DNA of 64,000 bases, taken from NCBI RefSeq assembly GCF_002775205.1, contig NC_036453.1, positions 29,737,213-29,801,212 of the forward strand. Reading direction: 5' to 3'. Made by a program: the position numbers and the translations under genes. The notes beneath the pieces are model-generated. The model saw nothing but the letters and a program-made list of their open reading frames with translations, ran no database searches and had not been told where the DNA came from. The stretch is from Xiphophorus maculatus (lineage: Eukaryota; Chordata; Actinopteri; Cyprinodontiformes; Poeciliidae). Of this stretch, positions 51,658-63,339 are shown in pieces (the stretch's first letter is position 1; each line of letters begins with the position of its first letter).

Positions 51658-54600
51658 TTATTTTGCTGTCTTCACACTGTCTAGAACCTTGTCGATGAGT
51701 TTGTGGATCTCTCTCTGCCGGGCTGTTGCTCGGGTGATGCAGTCCTGCAGCTTCTCTCTTGAAAGTGATGATCCACCTGAGCCACAAAAGGTGTTGATTA
51801 GCTTTTTTATATGTCCTTTCATCTTTATAAAACCTTGAGATGCATATTTTTTTATGTAAAAATTCTAGATTCGCTCACTATAAATTGATGATAAATATTT
51901 TTACATCAGGCAGGCTTTGAAACATGTTGTCTACAACAGGAAGTAGGAAACAAAAAAGCAAGAATAGGACAGAACAGAATGAATGATGAGAAAAGAAGGA
52001 AGCAATAGAGGAGAGCCAAAGGACACAAAATATGGAGAGAAGCAGAACAAGAGCAGAGGTAAAGAAAGAAGGTTGGATACAGTAAAAGTGAAAGGAACAA
52101 ATAAGTAAATGAAGGACAGAAAAGAATAGAATAGAATAGAATTCAAGGGGAAGTAGGGGAAGTAAAGAAGTATTGGAGGACACCAAAATTAAGAGAATGC
52201 AATGGGGCTTAAAGTCTGAAAAAACAAATATTTTTCCAAGCTCAATTTTTTTATTCCATTCTCAACCAGACAAATATTGAGTTCAGATGTAAAATTTTAG
52301 GTGAACAACAATTATACTTCATTTTTGAAAAAAAAAACAGTCATAACATTCTTGAACTGAGCAGCATTTCTATTCCCAGTCCTGTATGTTGAAAGAGTCC
52401 CTGCAGGCTGCATCTCACCTGGTTTATGTACAGAACAGAGACGACCCTCCTCATCTGTGACCACAGTGAGGTGAGCGGTTGACAGACTCTCCTCCTCAGC
52501 TGTGGGGTCTACAATCAGGATAGAGCTGAGCAGAGGGAGCCAGGAGGTGCAAAATAGACATGGGATGTAACAGAATCAAAGATCACATATTTAAAAAGAA
52601 AAAAATTGAAATCACAAATTTTTAACTTAGCATTCCTGCAGTTCCAAATATTGTAAATAAGATATCAAAGAAAACTGGAGTGGCCAGTTTTTGTCCCATA
52701 AGGGTAAAGCTGTTTTAAAAGTGCTGTTAAGATAGAATGGAAACATATAGCACCACTAATTAGTAAGCTATGTATTAGCTGGGTATAGCAATGTTAGCTT
52801 GCCATGAAGTAACTCTTCATGAAGTAACATGTTACTCTTCATGTTACTTCATGAAGAGCAGAATGGGAAATGGTATATTTTTCTCAAGGACCTGTGAAGT
52901 ACAACAACATTTTTATTTAAAGTGTCAAAATAGTTTTTCTATTATGCAAAACAAGATAACTATAGTATCTAACTATGTTAGAATAGAACCAGCAAAATAT
53001 ATTTCCTATTTTAATTAGTATCAATTTGATTATGTTATTAATGTTCTTATTTGTTTACATACATACCACCAAACTGGTGTTTTCTCTTTAGACCATCATG
53101 TGTATTGGTTATTCTTCTCATATGGGATTACAATTTATGTAAATTATGGACAAAAAAAAGTTTTTTACTAGACAAGCTTACTCATCAAAGACGCAAAAGG
53201 AAGCACTGGCGGGATGTTTGTGAATACGAAGCCTTTGTCGCTTTTCCAAATTCACCTCTGGTGAACATGTCTCTTTGTTCACGGTGACTTCTGGGAGCTG
53301 TGCTGTAACAAGAGCAGGAAAGGTTTAGTCAAAGGCTCAGACAATTCACTACATAAAATCATTTGAAAAAAAGCCAGCAGCACTGTATGACAGGCAGGTA
53401 TAAAGTTAGTTTTATAGATGATGTGCCAGATAGATGAAATAAATTATTTTTTAAAGAGATGGATGAATTATGTTGTGCCTTGCTGATACTAAAGTTTTCT
53501 CTGATTGGTCAATTACGATTGGTTGATGTGTTTATGTACTAAAATAGAACGTTTTTAGTTTTGATCAATGGAAAATCAGCTGATTATGATCCCTGTCCAA
53601 CTGATTGGTGCATCTCAAGCATTCTTTCTTTATTTTAGTTCCCTCCAGTGAAGTTGATGTAGAATCACATACTGTTCTTCAGGGCAGCCAGCAGGGCGAT
53701 AATACAAGCGTCCAGAATGTTCCCGTCATAGTCGAGACACATAATGTCACAGTAGAGCACCCAACAAAGCTGCAACAACAACAAAAAAATCATTATTAAT
53801 GATTTATCACATAAAACAATTAGCACAAGTGTGCTCATATTTCTCAAGCTACCTTTCCTCTGTCGACGCATAAGTCCTCTGCTTTGATCACCTCAGAGCT
53901 GCGGCGCACACACATCACAGATTAGTGAAAACACAGACAAGCGTTTAGGCAGTGAACACACACACACAGTTGTGACATGTTGGTCACACCTTTCAATAAC
54001 GTCAGCAATAAACTGGCTGGCAGCCTGGGCCTGTTCTCCTGGTGGACCCGGCCGAAAGCGGGACGAACACAGAGGAGGCAAATCCACGTTGGGCACTGAA
54101 CATAAACATGTAAGGTTCATTAAAAACCTTGTTAGTAGTATTACAAAGGGATTTTCTACATGAGAGTATGTGATACTTGCCAATGTAACCTTTACCAGGG
54201 GCATCTGCTGTGGGGTTAGCCAGCTCCTGCACAAAAACAAGTTGTGAGATCTTTTAATGAGAAACTAATGGAAAATTTAGAACCAAGATGGTCGGACTTG
54301 ATTTTTAAACTTTATTTAAATTGTGGTCAATTTCTTCACCAAAAATGTACTGTATGGTAATAAAAACACAGCTGGATAGTGAAGAATGTATCTCCACTGC
54401 AGAGATTCTGAAAATACATTGTTAAAAGCACACTAAAGTAAAAACCTCATTCTTTGAATGTGTTTTAGTTGATGACAGCGGTGAAAAAAAAAGTAAAGCC
54501 TTTCAGCCGGCATTAGTAAACACTGTGGTGGATAAAAAATTTGACAGATCTTAATATAGATTCTGAAAGATTCAAGTTGCAAGTGTGTTCAACTGTAAGC

Positions 54601-56034
54601 ATCTAATTCAGAGTTTGGCTCCAATGAGTGGTGAAAGAGACTGACATGGATAGCAATGCAAATGTTTATTTTTAGTATTTTAACTGACACATTGTTTTAC
54701 TGTTTGAATTTTTCTATCCGACTTGTTTTTGTTCATACTACCAACTCATAAAACAAGTAAATTATTTGTTTTACTTGTATTAGATGGTCAAAGTCTGTTA
54801 ATTAAGTGAATCAGTCTGACGTCAGAAATTGATTAAATGACAATTTTCAGGGTTTTTTTTATTTTTTTATTCTTATTGTCATTAAAAATAATTTTGAAGT
54901 CATAAGCTTAGCAGTAAACATAGGGGAGGAAAATGGTAGGGTTGGACTCGTTCTATGATAATAATTTTAGGCATAACCATGCCCTCACCGTCTTCACAAC
55001 AAACGTCAAATGTTTTATTGTTGTCAATTTTTTCTGAAAGTCATGTTGTGTTCTCATTTTAGCTCAGACTTTTAGCTGAGCAAAAAAGAATAGCAGAAAA
55101 CATAAATGCCTGTACTTAAAAGATCATTTGGCCCATGTCTGTTGTGATGTCACCAGACGCATGGTCATGTTGAAGCTCGGAAATATTTATTTTTATCATA
55201 GATCTACAAAATTTCCAAACAAATAAAAAAAGCTAACCATGAAGTCCTGTTCTGTTGTTGACAAACTTTCCCTAAGGTGAGCTGGACTGATGTTACAGAT
55301 CAAGTCTAGATGCTACCATTAAAAATACTTTTTTTTTTAAAGAAAATAAATTGTAAAACTCGGAAGTGTTGTGTCTGTACCGCTTTGATTCCGCAGATAA
55401 TCGTTGTGTTTCCTATCTTCACCAATGCCGAACCATCTGCTGTGGATATGGATCCTGAAATAAAAGCGAAATATAGAATGTGCTCCCAAAATATTCCCTT
55501 AGGCTTATATATTAGTAAAAGTGGGTCAAAACCAGCAGCTCGTCTTACCAATGTTCAGTGTTGTGGTTCTGAATTCAGACAGCTCCCGTCCATCAGGTCG
55601 ACAGTTTTCTTTCTGGATCGGAAACAATTACAGATTGAGTTTTCACATGAAATTTGTTCATGTGAAAATTCAATTTATTGAATCAGAAGATCGGTGACAA
55701 TCATGAACTGAACATGGAACATTTCACAAACCAAAAAGCTTCTGTGATACTCCAGAGGTTCCGCAATCCTATAGGTAAGATGGAAACAACATAACAAAAA
55801 CATCACTACTCCGTACATGCATTAAACTATATCAATAAAATGAAGTGGAGAGGCAATGAAAAACTGACAGAAGCTCCTCGTGTTCTATATTTATCTAAGA
55901 ATCAGACGACGAACACATTTAATTTGCCGCTGTTTTTAAATAATTTCATACGCAAAAAGAAGCTAGAATAAAAGAGTTGCATTTGTAAATAAAAATGAAA
56001 TATTTGAACAATCTTACTTGAACCCAGTCGCCAT
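51658..56034 (-). CDS. exosc8: EXOSC8 (RRP43), exosome core subunit
   Basis: Non-catalytic RNase PH-like subunit of the nine-membered RNA exosome ring, acting in nuclear and cytoplasmic RNA 3' processing and decay. Exons on the minus strand: 56034-56018, 55768-55732, 55612-55549, 55454-55381, 54226-54181, 54095-53990, 53898-53853, 53769-53673, 53302-53182, 52525-52419, 51776-51658. They sum to 834 nt, 277 residues against 276 in human. The start is MATGFK. Family stretches in order: [96 protein letters not shown], and the C-terminal [19 protein letters not shown] helix. The intron after 54181 has a GC donor. The gene converges on SUPT20H and diverges from ALG5, as in human. Confidence 0.97.
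51930..52195. repeat. Purine-rich tract with (GAATA)n core
   Basis: About 265 bp in intron 10 of EXOSC8 are strongly A/G-biased on the plus strand, so pyrimidine-rich on the transcribed sense strand. It contains a short GAATA pentanucleotide repeat near 52122-52142. The open frames there are low complexity. Confidence 0.75.
52806..52858. repeat. Perfect 19-bp hairpin
   Basis: CTCTTCATGAAGTAACATG (52813-52831) pairs with 52840-52858 across an 8-nt loop, in intron 9 of EXOSC8. Direct CATGAAGTAAC repeats at the left (52803 and 52818) hint at more than one event. Confidence 0.92.
54096..54180 (-). other. exosc8: GC-AG intron of EXOSC8
   Basis: The exon ends GGTTACATTG and the intron opens GCAAGT, a good GC donor, then closes TTCAG at 54096. 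The split codon joins to give [12 protein letters not shown], the family sequence. It is 85 nt long. Confidence 0.85.
55636..55690. repeat. Perfect 12-bp hairpin
   Basis: TTTTCACATGAA (55640-55651) pairs with 55657-55668 across a 5-nt loop, in EXOSC8 intron 2, 28 nt upstream of the exon 3 acceptor on the sense strand. A smaller palindromic ATTCAATTTATTGAAT follows. Confidence 0.85.
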
Positions 56035-56755
56035 GATGTTTTGGTTAACCACGTGGGTTTATACTACGGTGGCCGGTTGGAGGAAGAGCACTTAAAAAAA
56101 AAAAAAAGAAAGAAAGAAAGTGGGCTAATGGTGCAAGTGCTCTCCACTGAATGTATTTACAAACAAGAATTGGGTGCGCAAGTTTGGGTTACTTCTGACT
56201 ATAACTGAATGGAGGGGAAGATTGAGCACGATTCTCTAACAAAATGTTTAATTAATCTCTTGCTAAAGGTGCACTCATTCTGAAAAAATAAATTGCATTG
56301 TAATGAGATAAATTAAACAAGAATTACACTCTCCAAGAATTGCGCTCAGCAGTAAAAGCTGTATTGCCTTAAAGCAATTACCGTATAAATAATTGCCGTC
56401 GTTTCCACCTTTTACCAGTAGGTGGTAGTGTTTCGTGACTGCTGCCTGTCTAGGAGCGACGCGGTTCCTTCTTGTCTCAAACTGATGATGTGTCGAGAAA
56501 CAACAGCGACTTCCGTGTCGCCGCTGTGTTCAGTTGTGATTGGAAGCAGAGTTCATCTGTCCACAGAATATTGGACGTATGACGAGTTGTTCATCGTTTT
56601 CACTGTGAACGACTTATTGTAAGCTTGCGTTTTCATGTAGGTAGGTTGAAACTGGAGCACCGGCTGCAAGGTTTCAATTCAAATATCAAGGAAACAAGCT
56701 AGCCTTTCAGCTAGCCACCTGTCCAGGTGGCCTGTCAAAGGCTGCTTTAAGGAAA
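56035..56755. promoter_or_regulatory. Bidirectional EXOSC8/ALG5 promoter region
   Basis: There are 721 bp between the two divergent start codons. Candidate sites: E-box CACGTG at 56050-56055 next to the EXOSC8 start; an A-rich/(GAAA)n stretch at 56095-56119; a CTCF-like core at 56415-56428; an ETS-like CTTCCG near 56511; an inverted CCAAT (ATTGG) at 56539-56543; and a 7-bp GC-rich hairpin at 56715-56730, 25 nt before the ALG5 ATG. Head-to-head placement of these genes is conserved in vertebrates. Confidence 0.7.
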
Positions 56756-59700
56756 ATGGATATCCTCTGTGATATAGTCCAAGTTCTTTTTGCTTTGGCA
56801 GCTCTCGGTTTGATTGTGGTGAGTAATATTTGACGTTGATGCGGTTGAACATGTCAAGAATTTATTGATTAAAATGTGATGCAAGAAGCTGGCTACAGTC
56901 TTACAGTCTTTGTACTTTTAATTGACAGTCTTGGGCAAAATGAAGACTGACTTAACCTTTTCAGTTTATAATGTACAATGAGTCCAGGTCATGAGGAGTG
57001 ACTTGTAATGAAGCTGGTTAGAAATCAGTGTTTTAGCCCTGTAAGCATAATTACTGCAGCCTTACGGTTAGATCGAGTCAGCAAGTGTTAATATGGACAG
57101 AACACATGATGCCACTCCACCACTGTGATTGAATTGGAAGAGGATTATGACTGCTTTAAATTGTGTTTAGTTGAACATGTATTTTTCCTTTATCAACTAT
57201 AGTTTTTGCCAAGATTGGATCAAGTTTAACTCTCAATTTGTTTTCTTTTTTACCCATTTTATATTGAGCACACACAACATACCATAAGGCATACTCATAA
57301 GCTGAGCTTAGCAGGGTTTGCTAAGTATTTAGTCAAATGTTATACAAAGCCTACCTAGAAGTCATAAATGTTTCAAACCAACAAATAAGATTAAAATAAA
57401 CTTATAATGTATTGTTTAAAAAATGTCCAGTCTGTATAATGTAACAATATTGTTTGCCTTAATATGAAGAAAATCCTCAAACATTATATTGCTGTTCTCA
57501 GAACACATGGTAACTTCAAACGTATGTGTACAAAACATGTAATGGAAGGCATGTTGCTAACATAAGATGAGATTCATTACCATATTTATCCCAATTTAGT
57601 TGCTTGTAGTCGCACATCTGACTGCAGGGATGGTGAACCTGACTTGCCACGAGAATGAGAAATACTTCCTCACAGCCACAGGAGAGCGCAAACCCTTCCC
57701 GAGTCTGCATGATCCATTTTCCAGAGAGCTTTCTGTGGTGATACCTGCCTACAACGAGGAGCTCCGAAGTGAGTTATCCCTGCTTTTCTGTCAGGGACTG
57801 TTTCTGCAGTAGCAAAATAAATAAATTGAGGAAGTAGTCTTTAATGTGATTTATAATTTCAATGAAATCTAAATCATTAAACCGAATAGCTGGCCTTCAC
57901 TAACAACTGGGAAACTCCCAATAATGCATCAGACTTCATCAGCTAGGTTTCATGTCATGGAAAACTGAAAGGTCTTGCATCTTTCTTTGATTTCAGTGCC
58001 TGTGATGCTTGATGAAGCAATGCAGTACTTGGAAAATAGACAAGTGAGTAAAAATATGAACATATGAAAAGTCTTGTTGTACTTACTAACATGTAATGTG
58101 CAAGTTTTATGGCAGCACCATTCTTTTATTCTGTGCTTAGTTTTTGATACACATTTTTTTTCATGCATCTTACATGGGTCAGTAGACCAATTTAATTGTT
58201 CTACTCAGCATTCTATGTTAGTACAATTTTTTTTCATTTCTCATAAGAAAACAGTTTATTTAAAAGATTCAGAGACTTTTTGTAGATTATAACTTACAAA
58301 GAGTTCTAAGAGTAGGAGAGCATCTTCTAAAAGCTCTCATTTCAGGATGTGGGCTTTATTTCCAACGGATACCCCTAGGTGGCAGCATTAGTCCGAATAA
58401 AAGCATCGTCGTGAAAATCCCTCTTATTATCTCACTGCAGAAACAAAACCCCTCTTTCACCTATGAGGTCATTGTGGTCGATGATGGCAGCAGAGACAAA
58501 ACCACAGAGGTAATGGTTTGAATCATATTTTTTAATATGCTCCCATGAGTTCTGCTCTACTTTGCTCAGTGATGTCGTTTAAAGCGGGGAGGTTTTTGTG
58601 ATGCTCTGCCAGGTTGCTTTGCGTTATACCAACAAATACAGTGCAGATAAAGTGAGGGTCCTGACACTGGTGAAGAACAGGGGGAAAGGAGGAGCTGTGA
58701 GAATGGTGAGACTGTGGGCTGCAGATTTGTTTTTATTTTTTATTTTTCTGAAGTAACTGACATGGTTTGATTTTGCGTTGCTATTACTAATGTTGGAGTC
58801 TCTCTGCTGCTCCTAAAGGGAACTCTGAGCTCCAGAGGGAAACTCATACTGATGGCAGATGCTGATGGAGCCACAAAGTTTTCTGATCTTGAGAAAGTGG
58901 AGGCTGGACTGAAAGACCTCAACACCGGACCAGTTGGGTTTTTATTTTACGTGTCCTATACAGTTTCTTATAAAATGTACAGTACTGTGTTTTTATCAGT
59001 TGTCCTCCAGACTTTTTAAAGTTACTCAATGTTTCTCTTTGAATTCTGGCTCTTTTCCATATATTATATAGCACATGCTTAAAAAGACATGGCAGTGGAC
59101 AAGTAAAGTGTGAAATATGTTTTTCAACCATAAATTTTTATTTATTTTTTTTACATTTTTTTTTCTCCTTTATTTAACCAGGTAAACCCCGTTGAGATCT
59201 AGATCTCATTTTGAAGAGGGACCTGGGCAAAAAAATTTGCAATACATAGCAACTTGGTTACAAGATAAAAACTCATAATTTTTTCCATCAAATCAATACC
59301 ATGTAAAAGTAATGTCCTCAGTTCAAAATAGGTAAAACATGAGAAGTACTATCATCTACTGCATGTCTCATTATCAGCCAACAAATAAGAATCACCTCAT
59401 TGGTTCTAAAATTATTAATATGTTTCTGGGTATTTCTCCAGAAAGTGATTGGTAATGTAAATACAGAAATTTTCAGCTTAATCTAATCTGTAAACCTCTT
59501 TAGTGTGGATGTTACAGAATTAAGAAAACTGAATGTATTGTATTGTCCGTATCAGTGGGAGAAGTCTAAAGCAAAATCAAAGAGTAACATTAAGAACAAC
59601 TGTTTATTATGACACATCTGTGGTTCAGAAAAACCAGCAGAAATTACCCTAATTGTTAATATAAGATGCTAAAAGCAGTTTGAAATGTGAACGCCGTAAC

Positions 59701-61258
59701 CTTTGTTTAAAATCTTATTTTCAGATAGTGCTCCATTGCACACAATGTGATGTCACCTCTGCTCTTAACATAAATATATGACCTCTAATGGCAGGTAGAC
59801 TGGAATAAATGTTTGAAATGCTGTTCTTCTATCACTGCATATTAAAGCTCTTCAGAAGCAACTAAAATCAGTGCTGGCGGGTCACGTTTTTACAAAAGCG
59901 GATATGAGAAAATGGCCACAGTGGTTATTCTGTGGCCGTTCCTTCAGTTCAGACTTGAATTGTTTCATAAACAAATAAAAGTAATACTCAGAAAATAGTC
60001 ATGTACCACACCTAAAATGAGTGGAAAGAAAAAGTGAAACAAAGGTTTTAAGAAGACACTCGAAAAACACGGATTATTTACGCCGTTTCTTTCCTGCAGG
60101 AAAACCTGGCCATTTTGTGTGGCTCCAGAGCTCACCTAGAAAAAGACTCCGTAGCTCAGGTAAAATCTTTTGTCTTCTTAAAGAGGGAAAAACCCCCAAC
60201 AAATTATGTCTATTTTGAGCAATGAATTGCCAGTTTTGTATTTCTTCAGCGATCCGTGTTTCGTACATTCCTAATGTATGGCTTCCACTTCCTGGTGTGG
60301 TTCTTCTGTGTGAGGGGAATCAAAGACACACAATGTGGCTTCAAGCTTTTCACGCGGGAAGCTGCTCTCAAGACCTTTTCCTCTCTCCATGTAGAGCGAT
60401 GGTAAGAAACTGCCAATCCAATATATCACGTAGTGATCCAACTGTAGTGTGTCAGAATGGAAATCTGTACATGGTTAGGGTCATTAACTTTTATTTATAA
60501 ATGCTCGGTAAGAAAGGAAAGGTTTTTGACAAGTTTTTCAAACTACTAATTAATTATAAAGGAATTATTTAAAGTGAGAAGTCGATATTCAGTGCAGTGT
60601 TGAAGTCCTTCAATCCCTGGAAGCATTTTCAAATTTTGTTATTGTATAATTACAAACTTAATTTGTAATTCAATGTGTGTTATAGTGATTTGATATAATT
60701 AGATCATTAAAATAAAATCTCAGTAGAATATATAAAACGGAGTCATCAATAGAACTGTTATTATTCTTCCTCTCTTTTAAAATTTTATTTAGCTGGTGTG
60801 AAACCTGGATTTATTGCTGAAGACCTGCTCTGTATCTGTCTTTGCTTTCTCAGGGCTTTTGACGTGGAGCTCCTGTACATTGCCCAGTGTTTTAAAATCC
60901 CCATAGCAGAAGTGGCGGTGAACTGGACAGAAATAGAAGGTTGGTTTTTTTATGAATATTTGATCTTCACCCTTTACCTCTTGTTTGTCCCCAAACTGAA
61001 TTCCTTTGCAGTTTTTTTTTAATACAAGTTAGCTACTTTTTCTTTTGTCAGTCATTTTTAATTGCCTGCAAACCACCACAGTTTTACTGTTTGACTTTAA
61101 AGAACTTCTGTTGAAAGTGCAGACTTGATTTTTCCTCTTTAGGGTCCAAACTGGTCCCATTTTGGAGCTGGCTGCAGATGGGACGGGATCTGATTTTCAT
61201 TCGCCTGCGCTACTTCACCGGAGCCTGGAAACTGCATTCGCCACATAAGACTGATTAG
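56756..61258 (+). CDS. alg5: ALG5, dolichyl-phosphate beta-glucosyltransferase
   Basis: ER-membrane enzyme that transfers glucose from UDP-glucose to dolichyl phosphate, giving Dol-P-Glc for the lipid-linked N-glycan precursor. Exons: 56756-56818, 57600-57768, 57997-58043, 58441-58509, 58613-58705, 58819-58932, 60100-60159, 60250-60401, 60854-60939, 61143-61258. They total 969 nt, 322 residues against 324 in human. An N-terminal membrane anchor spans about residues 8-33. The GT2 fold shows VVIPAYNEE (about 67-75), VVDDGSRDKT (about 105-114) and DADGATKF (161-168, metal-binding aspartates), then CGSRAHLEK and GIKDTQCGFKLFTREA, both family signatures. The donor after 58932 is weak (CCA then GTTGGG), but phase and family alignment support it. 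The C-terminus after RLRYFTGAW is short, as expected. Confidence 0.97.
58372..58385 (+). promoter_or_regulatory. CTCF-like core motif in ALG5 intron 3
   Basis: CCCCTAGGTGGCAG fits the vertebrate CTCF core closely. It lies 55 nt upstream of ALG5 exon 4. Weaker relatives lie at 56415-56428 and, in reverse, at 31308-31321. Confidence 0.5.
59140..59240 (+). repeat. Dispersed fish repeat fragment
   Basis: CTTTATTTAACCAGGTAAAC followed by CCCGTTGAGATCTAGATCTC and GAAGAGGGACCTGGGC matches a repeat fragment widespread in vertebrate genomes. It lies in the large ALG5 intron (58933-60099). Confidence 0.65.
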
Positions 61259-61758
61259 CCAAAAGGACAAGCCATTGTGTCACAGAGACGACCTGTTATA
61301 GGACCATGGAGCCTTACAGTGAACATGGGGGGGAGTACTGTGTCTGTGGTTCAACGTAATCATCAGAAAAAGCAAAGCTTAAATCAATTTTCCATCCGAA
61401 CATTATTGGAAATGAAATAATGACACAGTTGTGGATTCTTGGTGGTTCTGCCTTTTTTTGTGGATGCTGGCTTTTTATTGGCCGCTGTTACACGCGTTTC
61501 TGTTGCCACAGTAAACAGGATGTCTGACTGATCCTGTACTGTTGTCTCCTGAGGTTTATATTATCCTCAGTCAGCTAAGAATGTAAGAGTTGCATGTAAA
61601 AAAATGTGCGAAGAACCTGATCATGTGGAGTGTCTGTCAAAAGAACAAATGTGGTTGATAGGCTGAATGACTTGAAACATAATTAAACAGAAAATAACAG
61701 AACAGAGATTGATTTTATTGTCAGTATTTTTTTTTCCGGCCCATTAGTGGCCAGCCTT

Positions 61759-61764
61759 AATAAA
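61759..61764 (+). promoter_or_regulatory. alg5: Candidate poly(A) signal of ALG5
   Basis: AATAAA about 500 bp after the stop codon at 61256-61258. It is the first canonical signal on this strand after the stop. Confidence 0.45.
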
Positions 61765-63300
61765 TGTATCAATTTTTGTTTTTAATAATTTTCCAACAAA
61801 GATGGACTTCAGATTTAAATCTTAAAAATTTGTACATTCATTGCATTTGTCATTTAAGACAAAATAAAACACCACTTTGCGCCAAAAGATATTTTCTTTC
61901 TTCGGCCATTTCCACAGTCTGGGTTATATCAGTATATAACAATTCATTAACAGTAAACTGCAAAAATCCGTGTCAGACAATCCCTTTTAAAACTCTAAGA
62001 CCACAAAGTTCTTATTAGAAAGAAAACAGAACCTAGAGTTACACATGTGTCCAGGACATGGACTACAGCTGTCGCCTGTCTTTGCAATAAGCCACACCTT
62101 TACCAGAGATGATGTCAAGAGTATATCCTTGGCTATGGAGAAAAAGAACTGGAGCCTCTTCTCATAGTCTGAAAGGAAGAGTTCATTGTGAAGCTTCTAC
62201 AATCAGAAATAATCTGGAACGTCAAGTAATCTGCTGGTGTTTGGTCACCGATTACTGTGTTTTATGAAATCATGTCATCTTGACATAAAATCTGGATGAC
62301 AAGGTTTCTTTTCTTTTTGCTTTTGAATTCTGACAAGTCAGAAATTCTTTGAAAAAGAAACTGCTCAACTCAATCACTTGGTCTGGTTGGCATTAAATTG
62401 GCCTCTGATAATACAGCAAAGAATCTCTGTTATCTCTGACCAGGACATGTCATTTAAATCCCCTATTAAACTGGTTTCTATGATTTTCTTCTTTCATCTC
62501 TAGGATATTGACAACATTATGATACTCTTAACCCTTTGGTCCCAAGAGTCTCTTGAAACCAATGATTGCCCCTAAATTGGGGGGGGTTAGGAAAGATGAT
62601 AATCAACCTTCATCATACAACAGAAATCTGATTATTCCAAATGTTCCCAATTCCCTGTCAGTCTACAGGTTTACTGCTTGTTCCTGGAATTTCTAAAAGT
62701 AGAAGGGGAGGCAGATATTTTGGTTATCAGGCTCCTCTTCTGTCGAACCAGCTCCCAGTTTTAATTGTGAGGGAGACACCCTTTCTTCCTTTATGATGAG
62801 GATCAAAATGTTCTGTTTTTGATAAAGCCTATAGTTCGAGCAGCTTAGGTAATCCTGACATTACGTTGCTATGGCTAAGGCTGCTGGAGGACATTATGAC
62901 CCCTTCTCTTTGCTCTGATATGTTCTCATTCCACTTTTGCATTATATGCTGTTATTTCGACTTTTACCTCTATGTTCATTTTTACTCTTCAAAGAAGTTA
63001 CCCCTGGTCTTTTGCTTTATTTAACTAAATTGAGATGTACTCTTTTGTTCAGAATGGCATGAACTGTGTACCTATAACCCCAGAGCAACATTTATCTAAT
63101 CTGACTTATTCGCATTTTAATTTTACTAAATATCTAATTAGGTTCTATGTTTTATCTATGAGTGTCTAAGTATTTTTATTTATCTAATTAAAAACAAAAA
63201 GGAACCTTTGAATTCTAGATGACTATCCCTACTCCTATTTGTTGGTTTACATCATGCACAGGTTGACATTTTGTGGAAAATGTCCAGAGATGGTAGCTTC
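61765..63300. other. Intergenic region downstream of ALG5
   Basis: No gene, RNA or defined transposon is recognisable. A small inverted repeat lies near 62326-62345 (TTCTGAC with GTCAGAA), and a poly-G run near 62580. Confidence 0.5.
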
Positions 63301-63339
63301 TTTTTTCTAAAATGAACCTTATTAGTGCTGTTTTCTTCC

